A stretch of DNA of 64,000 nucleotides. It comes from Pseudoduganella rivuli (GTDB lineage: Bacteria; Pseudomonadota; Gammaproteobacteria; Burkholderiales; Burkholderiaceae_D). The translations under genes and the position numbers were made by a program. The stretch spans positions 62,001 through 126,000 of the forward strand of contig NZ_WKJJ01000015.1 of the NCBI RefSeq assembly GCF_009674485.1, in the 5' to 3' direction. This document shows, one piece after another, positions 16,660-24,986 of the stretch; the first letter of the stretch is position 1; every line of letters begins with the position of its first letter. The notes under the pieces were generated by a model. That model made no database searches, was not told the origin of the DNA, and saw nothing but the letters and a program-made list of their open reading frames with translations.

Positions 16660-18042
16660 TCAGAATGGCAGTTCGGCGTCCGGCTTGGCAGCCAGGATCA
16701 CGTCGCGGAACTGGCCCTGGATGCGTGCCAGCGCTTCCGGCGTTTCCGCCTCGAAGCGCATCACGATCACCGGCGTGGTGTTCGACGAACGCGCCAGGCC
16801 GAAGCCGTCCGCATATTCGACACGCAGGCCGTCGATGGTGATGATGCGCTCGTTGCCCGGGAAGCGCGCGTCGCTGCGCAGCTTGTCCATCAGCGAGAAA
16901 TTCTCGCCTTCATGCAGGTGCAGGTGCAATTCCGGCGTGGAATCCGATTGCGGCAACGCGTTCAGCAGCGCGGACGGATCGGCGTGCCGGGTCAGGATTT
17001 CCAGCATGCGCGCGCCGGCATACAGGCCGTCGTCGAAACCGTACCAGCGGTCCTTGAAGAAGATATGGCCGCTCATTTCGCCGCCCAGCGGCGCGCCGGT
17101 TTCCTTCAGCTTGGCTTTCACCAGCGAGTGGCCGGTCTTGTACATCAGCGGCACGCCACCGCTTTTTTCAATGTACGGCGCCAGGTGGCGCGTGCACTTC
17201 ACGTCGTACAGGATTTGTTCGCCGGGATGGCGCGTCAGCACGTCTTCCGCAAACAGCATCATTTGGCGGTCCGGGAAAATGATCTGGCCATCCTTGGTGA
17301 CGATGCCGAGGCGGTCGCCGTCACCGTCGAACGCCAGGCCAAGTTCCGCGTCCGTCTGTTGCAGGCAGCGGATCAGGTCTTGCAGGTTTTCCGGGTGGGC
17401 CGGGTCCGGGTGGTGGTTGGGGAACGTGCCGTCCACGTCGCAGAACAGTTCAATCACGTCGCAACCCATGCCGCGGTACAGGTCGCCCGCAAACGCGCCC
17501 GCCACGCCGTTGCCGCAATCGACGGCAATCTTGATCGGGCGGGAAATCTTCACGTCGCCGATGATGCGCTGCAGGTATTCGGCCTTAATGTCGTGCGTGC
17601 TGTACGAACCGGGCTGGCCGGCCAGTTTGCCGCCGTTGGCCAGGATGCTGTCATACAGGCCGGTAATGGTGTCGCCATAAATCGCTTCGCCGGCCAGCAC
17701 CATCTTGAAGCCGTTGTAATCGGGCGGATTATGGCTGCCGGTGACCATGATGCCCGACGGTGCGCCCAGCACCTGGGTGCCGAAATACACCATCGGTGTC
17801 GCCACCACGCCCAGGTCGATCACATCCACGCCCGCCGATTGCAAGCCTTGCGCCAGCGCTGCAGCCAGTTCCGGGCCGGACAGGCGGCCGTCGCGGCCAA
17901 TCACGACCTTGCGCTGATCCTTGGCCAGCGCGGCCAGGCCGAATGCGTGGCCGATCTGGCGCGCGACATTGGCATCGAGCGTTTTACCCACGATGCCGCG
18001 GATATCGTAAGCTTTGAAAATCGATTTCGAGAGTGTAGTCAT
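16660..18042 (-). CDS. algC: phosphomannomutase/phosphoglucomutase
   Basis: 460-residue alpha-D-phosphohexomutase interconverting hexose 1- and 6-phosphates for LPS and exopolysaccharide precursors. The phosphoserine loop is TGSHNPPDYNGFK with S103, the metal-binding loop is DGDGDR, and the sugar-specificity segment is GGEMSGH. The N-terminus SIFKAYDIRG is the family start. First gene of the algC-waaC-waaA run; a good minus-strand promoter lies about 100 nt upstream. Confidence 0.95.
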   Translation of the reverse strand: MTTLSKSIFKAYDIRGIVGKTLDANVARQIGHAFGLAALAKDQRKVVIGRDGRLSGPELAAALAQGLQSAGVDVIDLGVVATPMVYFGTQVLGAPSGIMVTGSHNPPDYNGFKMVLAGEAIYGDTITGLYDSILANGGKLAGQPGSYSTHDIKAEYLQRIIGDVKISRPIKIAVDCGNGVAGAFAGDLYRGMGCDVIELFCDVDGTFPNHHPDPAHPENLQDLIRCLQQTDAELGLAFDGDGDRLGIVTKDGQIIFPDRQMMLFAEDVLTRHPGEQILYDVKCTRHLAPYIEKSGGVPLMYKTGHSLVKAKLKETGAPLGGEMSGHIFFKDRWYGFDDGLYAGARMLEILTRHADPSALLNALPQSDSTPELHLHLHEGENFSLMDKLRSDARFPGNERIITIDGLRVEYADGFGLARSSNTTPVIVMRFEAETPEALARIQGQFRDVILAAKPDAELPF

Positions 18043-18144
18043 AATCTTGGTAGGACGCGCCCGCGCCCGGCGCCGAAGCGCCAGGCCGTGGAGGTAGGCT
18101 GTGGGATGGCGGCTGGCAGAAGGGCCCAGCCGTAAACTACGGGT

Positions 18145-18173
18145 ATAGTAAGTGCGATAACTGTGGCAGGCAA
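18145..18173 (-). promoter_or_regulatory. sigma-70-type promoter for algC
   Basis: On the minus strand TTGCCT (18173-18168) and TACTAT (18150-18145) are separated by exactly 17 bp. This lies ~100 nt before the algC ATG and just past the H-NS-like gene stop. The -35 hexamer lies within a small inverted repeat (GGCAGG...CCTGCC). The match is good but unproven. Confidence 0.6.
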
Positions 18174-18191
18174 GCCCTGCCTTTACTACTT

Positions 18192-18509
18192 TTAAGCGGC
18201 GATGCGCAAGCCTTCGATATCGTTGCCGGCTTCAACCCAATCCTTGACCCACTTCGGCTGACGGCCGCGGCCGGTCCATTGCTGGGCCGCATCGGCAGGA
18301 TTGCGATAGCGCGGCGCCACTTCCGCGCCGGGCGCCTTCAATTTAACGCCGGCCACCAATTCTTCCACCGAAGCGCCAACGCTTTTGGCAATCGCCAGGA
18401 TTTTTTCAATGGCTTGTGCACGCTCCTGGGTTTCACGCTGCGCCAATTCCTTTTTTACTTGCTCTTGCAATGCACGCAATTGAGCAACAGACATATTCGA
18501 CAGATCCAT
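18192..18509 (-). CDS. H-NS family histone-like protein
   Basis: 105-residue nucleoid-associated protein. The N-terminal half is a charged coiled coil for oligomerisation (VAQLRALQEQVKKELAQRET). The C-terminal half has the H-NS DNA-binding core YRNPADAAQQWTGRGRQPKW, whose RGRQP loop reads the minor groove of AT-rich DNA. It has its own Shine-Dalgarno (AAGGG) and a possible promoter. It sits between the WecA-like gene and algC and may silence AT-rich or acquired loci; targets here are not shown. Confidence 0.92.
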   Translation of the reverse strand: MDLSNMSVAQLRALQEQVKKELAQRETQERAQAIEKILAIAKSVGASVEELVAGVKLKAPGAEVAPRYRNPADAAQQWTGRGRQPKWVKDWVEAGNDIEGLRIAA

Positions 18510-18549
18510 AAATATCCCTTAAAAAAAGTGAGGTTACGATTCTGCCCGA

Positions 18550-18577
18550 AATATACACGAAAATCGGAATGAATTAA
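18550..18577 (-). promoter_or_regulatory. possible promoter of the H-NS-like gene
   Basis: Minus-strand TTAATT (18577-18572) and TATATT (18555-18550) with a 16-bp spacer, ~40 nt before the ATG. The -35 overlaps the stop codon of the WecA-like gene. Weak -35 and short spacer; suggestive only. Confidence 0.4.
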
Positions 18578-19668
18578 TGTTTCTTGTGTTGAATCATCCA
18601 GCGCGGCGCCTTGAATCGGACGATGCGCGCATATAACCACAAGTAAGTCACCATGAACAGCAGGCAAAATATCATCAATAAGGTGGTATTGTTCCAGAAC
18701 ATCGTGGCGGGGATCACTGCCATCAATGAGAATGCCCACAGATAAGGGGAAGTCAATGAATTGCGGCGCAGTAGCGCGCGCCCTTCCTTGCGTCCGATCG
18801 CCCACTGGACGATACGGCGGTATATCAGGCTATGCAAATGGATTCCGTCCGGCATGGCAGGCGACTTACCTCGCACAAACATGCGGCGATAAGCGGAAAA
18901 CAGTGTTTCAAAAGCGGGGTAGATTAACAGCAGCGCCGCGTACCAGGTCGACACCTGGGGATTACGGATCACCAGCAGCAACGCCAGTTCGCCCAGCATG
19001 AATCCAATGAAATAAGCACCGCCGTCGCCCAGGAAAATCAGGCCGACCGGGTAATTCCAGATCAAAAATCCCGCCGTGGCGCCCGCCACGATCAATGCCG
19101 CCACCAGGACAAACATATCGTTCACTTGCAGCGCCACATAGCCAAGCGACAGCAACATGCAAATGGTGACCACACTGGCCAGGCCATTGAAACCATCGAT
19201 GATGTTGACCGCGTTGGCAATGCCAGCCACCGCCAGGACCGAGACCGGCAGCGCCAGCCATACCCACGGGATCGCCCACGTTGAAAAAGGCAAATCAAGC
19301 CGGTCAATGCGGGCGTCGAGCAGGAAATACGCCATCAACCCGGCGGCAATCGTGAGCACAAGGCGGCGCGCAGCGCTGACATTGCCGGTGTAATCTTCGA
19401 CGATGCCGCCGGCAAACGCGATCATCGCGCACGCCAGCAGCGACACCATCCAGCTGGTCATGGCCGGTACGCGCCAGATCGAGATGCATGCAGCCAGCAC
19501 CACGGCAAAGAAAATGGACAGGCCGCCGATACGGGCGACCGCATGCGTATGGTTCTTTTGCACGCCAAGGAAATCGGCATCGAGCGCGGGGCCATGCAGC
19601 TTCGCTTCCTTGATTACCAGCAGAGTCAGCAGTGCGGAAGCTACGAAGCTTATGAGGAATGAAAACAT
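18574..19668 (-). CDS. WecA-like polyprenyl-phosphate sugar-1-phosphate transferase
   Basis: 364-residue integral membrane protein of the MraY/WecA family (about ten hydrophobic helices), which moves a sugar-1-phosphate to undecaprenyl phosphate to start glycan chains. Family motifs are present: NAVNIIDGFNGLAS, FLGDGGAYFIGF and the C-terminal-half HLHSLIYRR. It lies downstream of rfbBACD on the same strand, fitting O-antigen or exopolysaccharide initiation. The sugar donor (GlcNAc or another) cannot be read from sequence. Confidence 0.88.
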   Translation of the reverse strand: MFSFLISFVASALLTLLVIKEAKLHGPALDADFLGVQKNHTHAVARIGGLSIFFAVVLAACISIWRVPAMTSWMVSLLACAMIAFAGGIVEDYTGNVSAARRLVLTIAAGLMAYFLLDARIDRLDLPFSTWAIPWVWLALPVSVLAVAGIANAVNIIDGFNGLASVVTICMLLSLGYVALQVNDMFVLVAALIVAGATAGFLIWNYPVGLIFLGDGGAYFIGFMLGELALLLVIRNPQVSTWYAALLLIYPAFETLFSAYRRMFVRGKSPAMPDGIHLHSLIYRRIVQWAIGRKEGRALLRRNSLTSPYLWAFSLMAVIPATMFWNNTTLLMIFCLLFMVTYLWLYARIVRFKAPRWMIQHKKH

Positions 19669-19741
19669 TATTAATTATCAATACAAGTCCGGCGTACAAG
19701 GTTCGGACCCTGCGGCCTGCGGTGGCTGATGCCAACCGGCG

Positions 19742-19772
19742 ATTGTACCGGAACCCGGTATTGATATGACAA
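19742..19772 (-). promoter_or_regulatory. possible promoter of the WecA-like gene
   Basis: Minus-strand TTGTCA (19772-19767) and a near-consensus TACAAT (19747-19742), spacer 19 bp, in the 197-nt gap between rfbD and the WecA-like gene. Good hexamers but a long spacer. Confidence 0.4.
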
Positions 19773-19865
19773 GAATCAAGCGGGGATATACGCTCCCGCA
19801 ACGCGCGGCGAGAATTCTAGCAAATCCCGCCGTCCCACTCAGCCATACTTACCGTTTGAAACAGC

Positions 19866-20723
19866 TCAGCGCATGCACAGGCGCAACGCCTCGCGCCAAT
19901 GCGGCAACGCACACAGGGTGTGTACCAGCTTATGCGACGACATCACGGAATACGCTGGCCGGGCGGCCGGCGTTGGATATTCCGCAGTGGCGATCGGCGT
20001 CAGCTTGCAGGCAATGCCCGCCTCTTCAAGGATGGCTTGCGTAAATTCAAACCACGTGGTTTGCCCCTGGCTCGACAAGTGGTAAATCCCGCCATGCTGC
20101 GCCCACCAGTCCGGCCCGCCCGCTTTCGCCTGGGCCAGCACAGTGGCCGTGCTGTCGGCAATGGTACGGCTCCACGTGGGCGCCCCGTGCTGGTCCGCCA
20201 CGATGCGCAACTCATCGCGCTCACGCGCCAGTTTCAGCATCGTCAGCAGGAAGTTCTTGCCGCGCATGCCGTAGACCCAGCTGGTGCGGAAAATCAAGTG
20301 CCGCACACCGGATGCGGCAATGGCTTGTTCGCCGGCCAGCTTGCTGGCGCCATACACGTTGACGGGACCGGTCGCATCATTTTCCACGCGGGGCGCCGGG
20401 TCCGTGCCCGGGAACACATAATCAGTCGAATAGTGCACCAGCGCCGCGCCCAGCCGCTTCGCTTCCTCCGCCATCACGGCCGGCGCTTCCGCATTGATGC
20501 GGTACGCCAGTTCCCGCTCGCTTTCCGCCTTGTCGACCGCCGTGTACGCGGCAGGATTCACAATCAGGCCCGGCTGGACTTCGCGGATCACGGCCCGCAC
20601 CTGGTCCAGATTCGCCAGGTCCATGCGCGCACGGTCCACCGCCACCACGTCACCCAGGCCTTGCAGGCTGCGTTCCAGTTCGTAGCCGACCTGGCCGGAA
20701 CAGCCCGTCAACAGGACCTTCAC
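19866..20723 (-). CDS. rfbD: dTDP-4-dehydrorhamnose reductase
   Basis: 285-residue SDR enzyme for the last step to dTDP-L-rhamnose. The nucleotide-binding loop TGCSGQVGYEL is N-terminal; HYSTDYVFPG and the YxxxK pair in VNVYGASKLAGE mark the active site. Its GTG start (20723) overlaps the rfbC stop as GTGA. Last gene of rfbBACD; uses the product of RfbC. Confidence 0.96.
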   Translation of the reverse strand: MKVLLTGCSGQVGYELERSLQGLGDVVAVDRARMDLANLDQVRAVIREVQPGLIVNPAAYTAVDKAESERELAYRINAEAPAVMAEEAKRLGAALVHYSTDYVFPGTDPAPRVENDATGPVNVYGASKLAGEQAIAASGVRHLIFRTSWVYGMRGKNFLLTMLKLARERDELRIVADQHGAPTWSRTIADSTATVLAQAKAGGPDWWAQHGGIYHLSSQGQTTWFEFTQAILEEAGIACKLTPIATAEYPTPAARPAYSVMSSHKLVHTLCALPHWREALRLCMR

Positions 20724-21265
20724 GGGAAGACCTCCGCCTGCGCCAGCGGCACACCGGCCTTGTCCTTGGCCGACAGCAGCGGTTCGACGTCCAGCGGCCA
20801 GTCGATACCAATGGCCGGATCATTCCAGATCACGGAGCGTTCGTAGGCCGGCGCATAGTAATCCGTGGTCTTGTACAGGAATTCCGCCACATCGCTGGTG
20901 ACAACAAAACCATGGGCAAAACCGGCGGGTATCCACGACTGGAGTCTATTTTCAGCCGACAGTTCCAGGCCGTACCACTGGCCGAACGTGGGCGAGCTTT
21001 TGCGCAAATCCACTGCCACGTCGAATACCGAGCCAGTGGTGACCCGCACCAGTTTGCCTTGGGCCTGCTGGATCTGGTAATGCAAGCCGCGCAGCACGCC
21101 TTTGGCCGAGCGCGAATGGTTATCCTGCACAAATTGCACATTGACGCCGGTCTGCTCGGCAAAGCGCTGTGCATTGAAACTTTCATAGAAAAAACCGCGC
21201 TGATCGCCATACACGGTCGGCTCGATTACCAGTAATCCTTCCAGTGGCGTCTTGATCACATTCAT
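20720..21265 (-). CDS. rfbC: dTDP-4-dehydrorhamnose 3,5-epimerase
   Basis: 181-residue cupin epimerase. Shows EPTVYGDQRGFFYESFNAQR and DNHSRSAKGVLRGLHYQ, containing the catalytic His (RGLHYQ), plus a downstream WIPAGFAHGF. ATG overlaps the rfbA stop (ATGA) and its stop overlaps rfbD, so the genes are translationally coupled. Confidence 0.96.
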   Translation of the reverse strand: MNVIKTPLEGLLVIEPTVYGDQRGFFYESFNAQRFAEQTGVNVQFVQDNHSRSAKGVLRGLHYQIQQAQGKLVRVTTGSVFDVAVDLRKSSPTFGQWYGLELSAENRLQSWIPAGFAHGFVVTSDVAEFLYKTTDYYAPAYERSVIWNDPAIGIDWPLDVEPLLSAKDKAGVPLAQAEVFP

Positions 21266-22158
21266 CGTGGAATTACCTTATCTTCCAAAATTTGCAACAG
21301 ATATTGGCCATAATTATTCTTCTTCAATGGCTCAGCGAGTTTCGCCAATTGTGCCGCATTGATATAGCCTTTGCGAAATGCTATTTCCTCCGGGCAGGCC
21401 ACTTTTAAACCCTGGCGCTTTTCAATGGTGGCAATGAATTGCGACGCATCGAGCAGCGATTCATGCGTTCCCGTATCCAGCCACGCCATGCCGCGCCCCA
21501 TCAATTCGACATTCAACTGATCCTGCTGCAGGTAGACATTATTGACGTCGGTGATCTCCAGCTCGCCCCGCGCCGATGGTTTAATGCTGGCGGCAATATC
21601 GCATACCTGGTTATCGTAGAAATACAGCCCCGTCACCGCATAATTGGATTTCGGCGCCTTTGGCTTTTCTTCGATCGTCAGTGCTTTACGGTTCGCATCG
21701 AATTCCACCACGCCATAGCGTTCCGGATCTTGCACGTGATAGGCGAACACAGTCGCGCCAACATCGCGCACTGCCGCCGACCGCAGCAGCGCATCCAGAT
21801 CGTTACCGTAATAAATATTATCGCCAAGAATCAATGCCGAGGGGTCGTTGCCAACGAATTCGCGGCCAATGATGAACGCTTGCGCCAAGCCATCCGGCGA
21901 TGGCTGCACCGCATAACTGAGCTGCAAACCCCACTGGCTGCCGTCGCCCAGCAAGTCCCTGAAGCGGGGCGTATCCTGCGGCGTGGAAATGACGAGAATT
22001 TGGCGCATGCCGGCCAGCATCAACGTGGTCAGCGGATGGTAAATCATCGGCTTGTCGTGAATCGGCAGCAATTGCTTGGACACACTCATCGTGATCGGGT
22101 ACAGGCGAGTCCCGGAACCACCGGCCAGGATAATGCCTTTGCGGCGAGGAACAGTCAT
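21262..22158 (-). CDS. rfbA: glucose-1-phosphate thymidylyltransferase
   Basis: 298-residue enzyme making dTDP-glucose, first step of dTDP-rhamnose synthesis. The activation motif LAGGSGTRLYPIT and SKQLLPIHDKPM are N-terminal; SALILGDNIYYG is the metal-binding loop. Two adjacent ATGs exist (22161 and 22158). 22158 is chosen because the GGGAGG Shine-Dalgarno is too close to the first. The gene starts within the rfbB stop. Third positions are less GC-rich than in neighbouring genes. Confidence 0.96.
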   Translation of the reverse strand: MTVPRRKGIILAGGSGTRLYPITMSVSKQLLPIHDKPMIYHPLTTLMLAGMRQILVISTPQDTPRFRDLLGDGSQWGLQLSYAVQPSPDGLAQAFIIGREFVGNDPSALILGDNIYYGNDLDALLRSAAVRDVGATVFAYHVQDPERYGVVEFDANRKALTIEEKPKAPKSNYAVTGLYFYDNQVCDIAASIKPSARGELEITDVNNVYLQQDQLNVELMGRGMAWLDTGTHESLLDASQFIATIEKRQGLKVACPEEIAFRKGYINAAQLAKLAEPLKKNNYGQYLLQILEDKVIPR

Positions 22159-23222
22159 CATGCCTCCCTGTTCTGATAATTGGTCTCGAGCCACGTCTTG
22201 TACGCGCCCGACTGTACATCCAGCACCCAGGCCTGGTTCTCCAGATACCATTGCACGGTTTTCGCGATACCGCTCTGGAAAGTTTCAGCCGGTTTCCAGC
22301 CCAACTCCCGCTCCAGCTTGCGCGCATCGATGGCATAGCGGCGGTCGTGACCGGGACGGTCTTTCACGTACGTGATCTGGTCGCGGTAGCTGCCTGCGGC
22401 CTTGGGCCGCAACGTATCCAGCATGTCGCACAGCGTATGCACGACGTCGAGGTTGGCCATTTCATTCCAGCCGCCCACGTTATAGGTTTCACCCAGCCGC
22501 CCCTGCGCCAGCACGCGGCGGATCGCCGCGCAGTGGTCGCCCACGTACAGCCAGTCGCGCACTTGCTGGCCATCGCCATAGATCGGCAAGGGTTTGCCGC
22601 CCAGTGCATTGGAAATCACCAGCGGAATCAGCTTTTCCGGGAAGTGGTACGGACCGTAATTATTCGAGCAATTCGTCGTCAGTGTCGGCAAACCATAGGT
22701 ATGGTGGTACGAACGCACCAGGTGATCCGATGCGGCTTTCGACGCGGAATACGGGCTGTTCGGCGCATATGGCGTGGTTTCGGAAAACGGCGGGTCTTCC
22801 GGGCTCAACGTGCCATACACTTCATCGGTCGACACGTGCAGGAAGCGGAATGCCGCCTTCTCCCCGTCCGGCAACGCGCCCCAGTAGGTGCGCGCCGCTT
22901 CCAGCAGGCTGAACGTGCCGTTGATATTGGTCTGGATGAATTCGCCGGGACCAAGAATGGAGCGGTCCACGTGGCTTTCCGCCGCGAAGTGCACAATGGC
23001 GCGCGGTTTATGCTGTTGCAGCAACGCCAGCACACCAGCCTGGTCGCAGATGTCGCCGCGTACGAACACGTGACGTACATCGTTTTGCAGCGATTTCAGG
23101 TTGTTCAGGTTACCTGCATACGTCAGCTTGTCGTAATTCAGAACAGGTTCGTCCGATTGAGCCAGCCAGTCGAGAACGAAATTTGAGCCGATGAAGCCGG
23201 CCCCGCCAGTCACAAAAATCAT
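22158..23222 (-). CDS. rfbB: dTDP-glucose 4,6-dehydratase
   Basis: 354-residue extended SDR, second step of dTDP-rhamnose synthesis. N-terminal TGGAGFIGSNFVLDW binds NAD; HVSTDEVYG and the catalytic YSASKAASDH follow. First gene of rfbBACD, divergent from apaH with 110 nt between starts. That gap is AT-rich and must hold both promoters, but no hexamer pair stands out. Confidence 0.97.
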   Translation of the reverse strand: MIFVTGGAGFIGSNFVLDWLAQSDEPVLNYDKLTYAGNLNNLKSLQNDVRHVFVRGDICDQAGVLALLQQHKPRAIVHFAAESHVDRSILGPGEFIQTNINGTFSLLEAARTYWGALPDGEKAAFRFLHVSTDEVYGTLSPEDPPFSETTPYAPNSPYSASKAASDHLVRSYHHTYGLPTLTTNCSNNYGPYHFPEKLIPLVISNALGGKPLPIYGDGQQVRDWLYVGDHCAAIRRVLAQGRLGETYNVGGWNEMANLDVVHTLCDMLDTLRPKAAGSYRDQITYVKDRPGHDRRYAIDARKLERELGWKPAETFQSGIAKTVQWYLENQAWVLDVQSGAYKTWLETNYQNREA

Positions 23223-23332
23223 TTAGCACCCGGGATCGCACGTTGTCATGCTTATTATTCTATGTGATGGCTGCAGTAAATCGGGGAAAATAGCGAGAGA
23301 AAATAGCATATTTGCCAAACAACTGAACAACC

Positions 23333-24190
23333 ATGACGCAAAAAACGTATGTCATTGGCGACCTGCAAGGGTGCCACGACCAGACTGTCGCGCTGGTCGA
23401 ACGCATTTTGGCGCAGGAATCGACGCCGCCAGCCATCCTGTTTACCGGCGACCTGATCAACCGCGGCCCCGATTCGCTGGCCACCTTGCGCTACATTTAC
23501 GCCTTGGCCAGCAACAGCGATGGCCGCATTGACACAGTCCTGGGCAACCACGATCTGCACTTGCTGGCCGTGGCCAACGGCATCCGCCCCGCCCACCCTT
23601 CCGATACGCTCAGCCATATCCTGGAAGCGCCGGACGGCGCCACGCTGCTGGACTGGCTGCGTGCGCGGCCGATGGCGATCCTGCGCAACGGACACTTGCT
23701 GGTGCATGGCGGCGTCCTGCCGCAATGGGATGCGCAGCAAGTGATGGCCCTGGCAGACGAAGTGGAAACCGTACTGCGCGGCCCCGGCTGGGTCGGCTTC
23801 CTGGCGCAAATGTATGGCAACCAGCCGAACCGCTGGAATGCCGGCCTTGAAGGCATGGAGCGCTTGCGCTGCGTGGTCAATGCGCTGACGCGCCTGCGCT
23901 TTTGCACGCAGGACGGCATCATGGATTTCAAGATGAAGGAAAGCGCCAAAGCCGATCCGGATTCCGGCCTGATGCCGTGGTTCGACGTGCCGGGACGGGG
24001 AACGGCAGACGTGACGGTGGTGTTTGGGCACTGGTCGGCGCTGGGATTGCTGCTGCGCCCGAACCTGATCGCGCTCGATACGGGTTGCGTCTGGGGCGGC
24101 TATTTGTCCGCCGTGTGCCTCGACGACCGGTCGCTGATCCAGCAGCAGTGTCCCGAATACCGCGAGCATTCGGGCAAGAAGGCGACGTGA
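23333..24190 (+). CDS. apaH: bis(5'-nucleosyl)-tetraphosphatase (symmetrical)
   Basis: 285-residue metallophosphatase splitting Ap4A to two ADP and decapping Np4-capped RNA. The family motifs GDLQGC (residues 9-14), GDLINRGPDS, GNHD and VHGG are all intact. The ATG at 23333 gives the standard N-terminus. Monocistronic, divergent from rfbB; its stop codon lies inside a strong inverted repeat (24187-24220). Confidence 0.96.
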   Translation: MTQKTYVIGDLQGCHDQTVALVERILAQESTPPAILFTGDLINRGPDSLATLRYIYALASNSDGRIDTVLGNHDLHLLAVANGIRPAHPSDTLSHILEAPDGATLLDWLRARPMAILRNGHLLVHGGVLPQWDAQQVMALADEVETVLRGPGWVGFLAQMYGNQPNRWNAGLEGMERLRCVVNALTRLRFCTQDGIMDFKMKESAKADPDSGLMPWFDVPGRGTADVTVVFGHWSALGLLLRPNLIALDTGCVWGGYLSAVCLDDRSLIQQQCPEYREHSGKKAT

Positions 24191-24220
24191 TGGATTAGCG
24201 CGTCACGCGCAATCCATCAC
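24187..24220. terminator. 34-bp inverted repeat between convergent genes
   Basis: GTGATGGATT (24187-24196) pairs perfectly with AATCCATCAC (24211-24220), and GCGCGT (24198-24203) with ACGCGC (24205-24210); a single A is unpaired. It overlaps the apaH stop codon and lies 15 nt from the end of the convergent acyltransferase gene. No T-tract follows on either strand, so it could be an RNA 3'-end stabiliser or a non-canonical bidirectional terminator. Confidence 0.5.
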
Positions 24221-24234
24221 GCCGTCATGCAGCG

Positions 24235-24978
24235 TTACGCGGCGGCGGCGTTGTGCACGCCCAGCGCGCCTGCCACCGCATCATGCGCCGCTTGCGCCAG
24301 TTCGCGGCGGTGCGCACCGGCCGCGGCCATCGCCGGCAGGCAATGCAGGCGCGCCCGCACCGGCTTGCCGCCCAGGATGGCCACCACGCTTTGCGCAAAC
24401 GTCATGTCGCCAATGAAGTCGACCGACGGATGCAGCTTGCCCGAATCGTCCACATAGCTGAGCGCGAACGGCTGCACCATGACTTCCGCGTCGATGGCCG
24501 CTTCAAACAGGTTGGCGTGGAACGGCAGCAAGGTGCCCTGCGCGGCGGTTGTCCCTTCCGGGAAAAACGCCACCCGTTCACCCGCCTGCAAGCTGTGCAC
24601 CAGGCCTTTGAAGATATGGCGCAAATCGCGGCGGTTGCCGCGCGCGATGAACACGGTGCCGGCTTTGTCGACCAGCCAGCCGGCCAGCGGCCATGAACGG
24701 ATTTCCGCCTTGGCCACGAAGCGGCACGGGTACAGCGCATCGATGACAAAGATATCCAGCCACGACACGTGGTTGGCGACGATCATCGCGTGCACCAGTG
24801 GCTCGCTGCTGCCGGGCGCCATTTCCACCGTCACATTGCACATCTTCAGCAACTGGCGCGACCAGCGCCGGATATGGCCGTTACGGCGCGCCGTGCCGAT
24901 CCACGGGAAAATCACGGCGCACACCAGCATGCCGTACAACATGTGCACGACCAGGCGCGCCAGACGCAGATACAGCAT
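24235..24978 (-). CDS. lysophospholipid acyltransferase family protein
   Basis: 247-residue PlsC-domain protein, a second acyltransferase distinct from that at 8.8 kb. An N-terminal hydrophobic helix (VVHMLYGMLVCAVIFPWIG) precedes the classic HX4D motif NHVSWLD and FFPEGTT, with FHANLFEAA downstream. It starts 8 nt after the pyrC' stop, so it is probably the last gene of the yqgE-pyr run. Such proteins acylate lysophosphatidate or ornithine lipids; the substrate is unknown. Confidence 0.87.
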   Translation of the reverse strand: MLYLRLARLVVHMLYGMLVCAVIFPWIGTARRNGHIRRWSRQLLKMCNVTVEMAPGSSEPLVHAMIVANHVSWLDIFVIDALYPCRFVAKAEIRSWPLAGWLVDKAGTVFIARGNRRDLRHIFKGLVHSLQAGERVAFFPEGTTAAQGTLLPFHANLFEAAIDAEVMVQPFALSYVDDSGKLHPSVDFIGDMTFAQSVVAILGGKPVRARLHCLPAMAAAGAHRRELAQAAHDAVAGALGVHNAAAA

Positions 24979-24986
24979 GGGACCTC

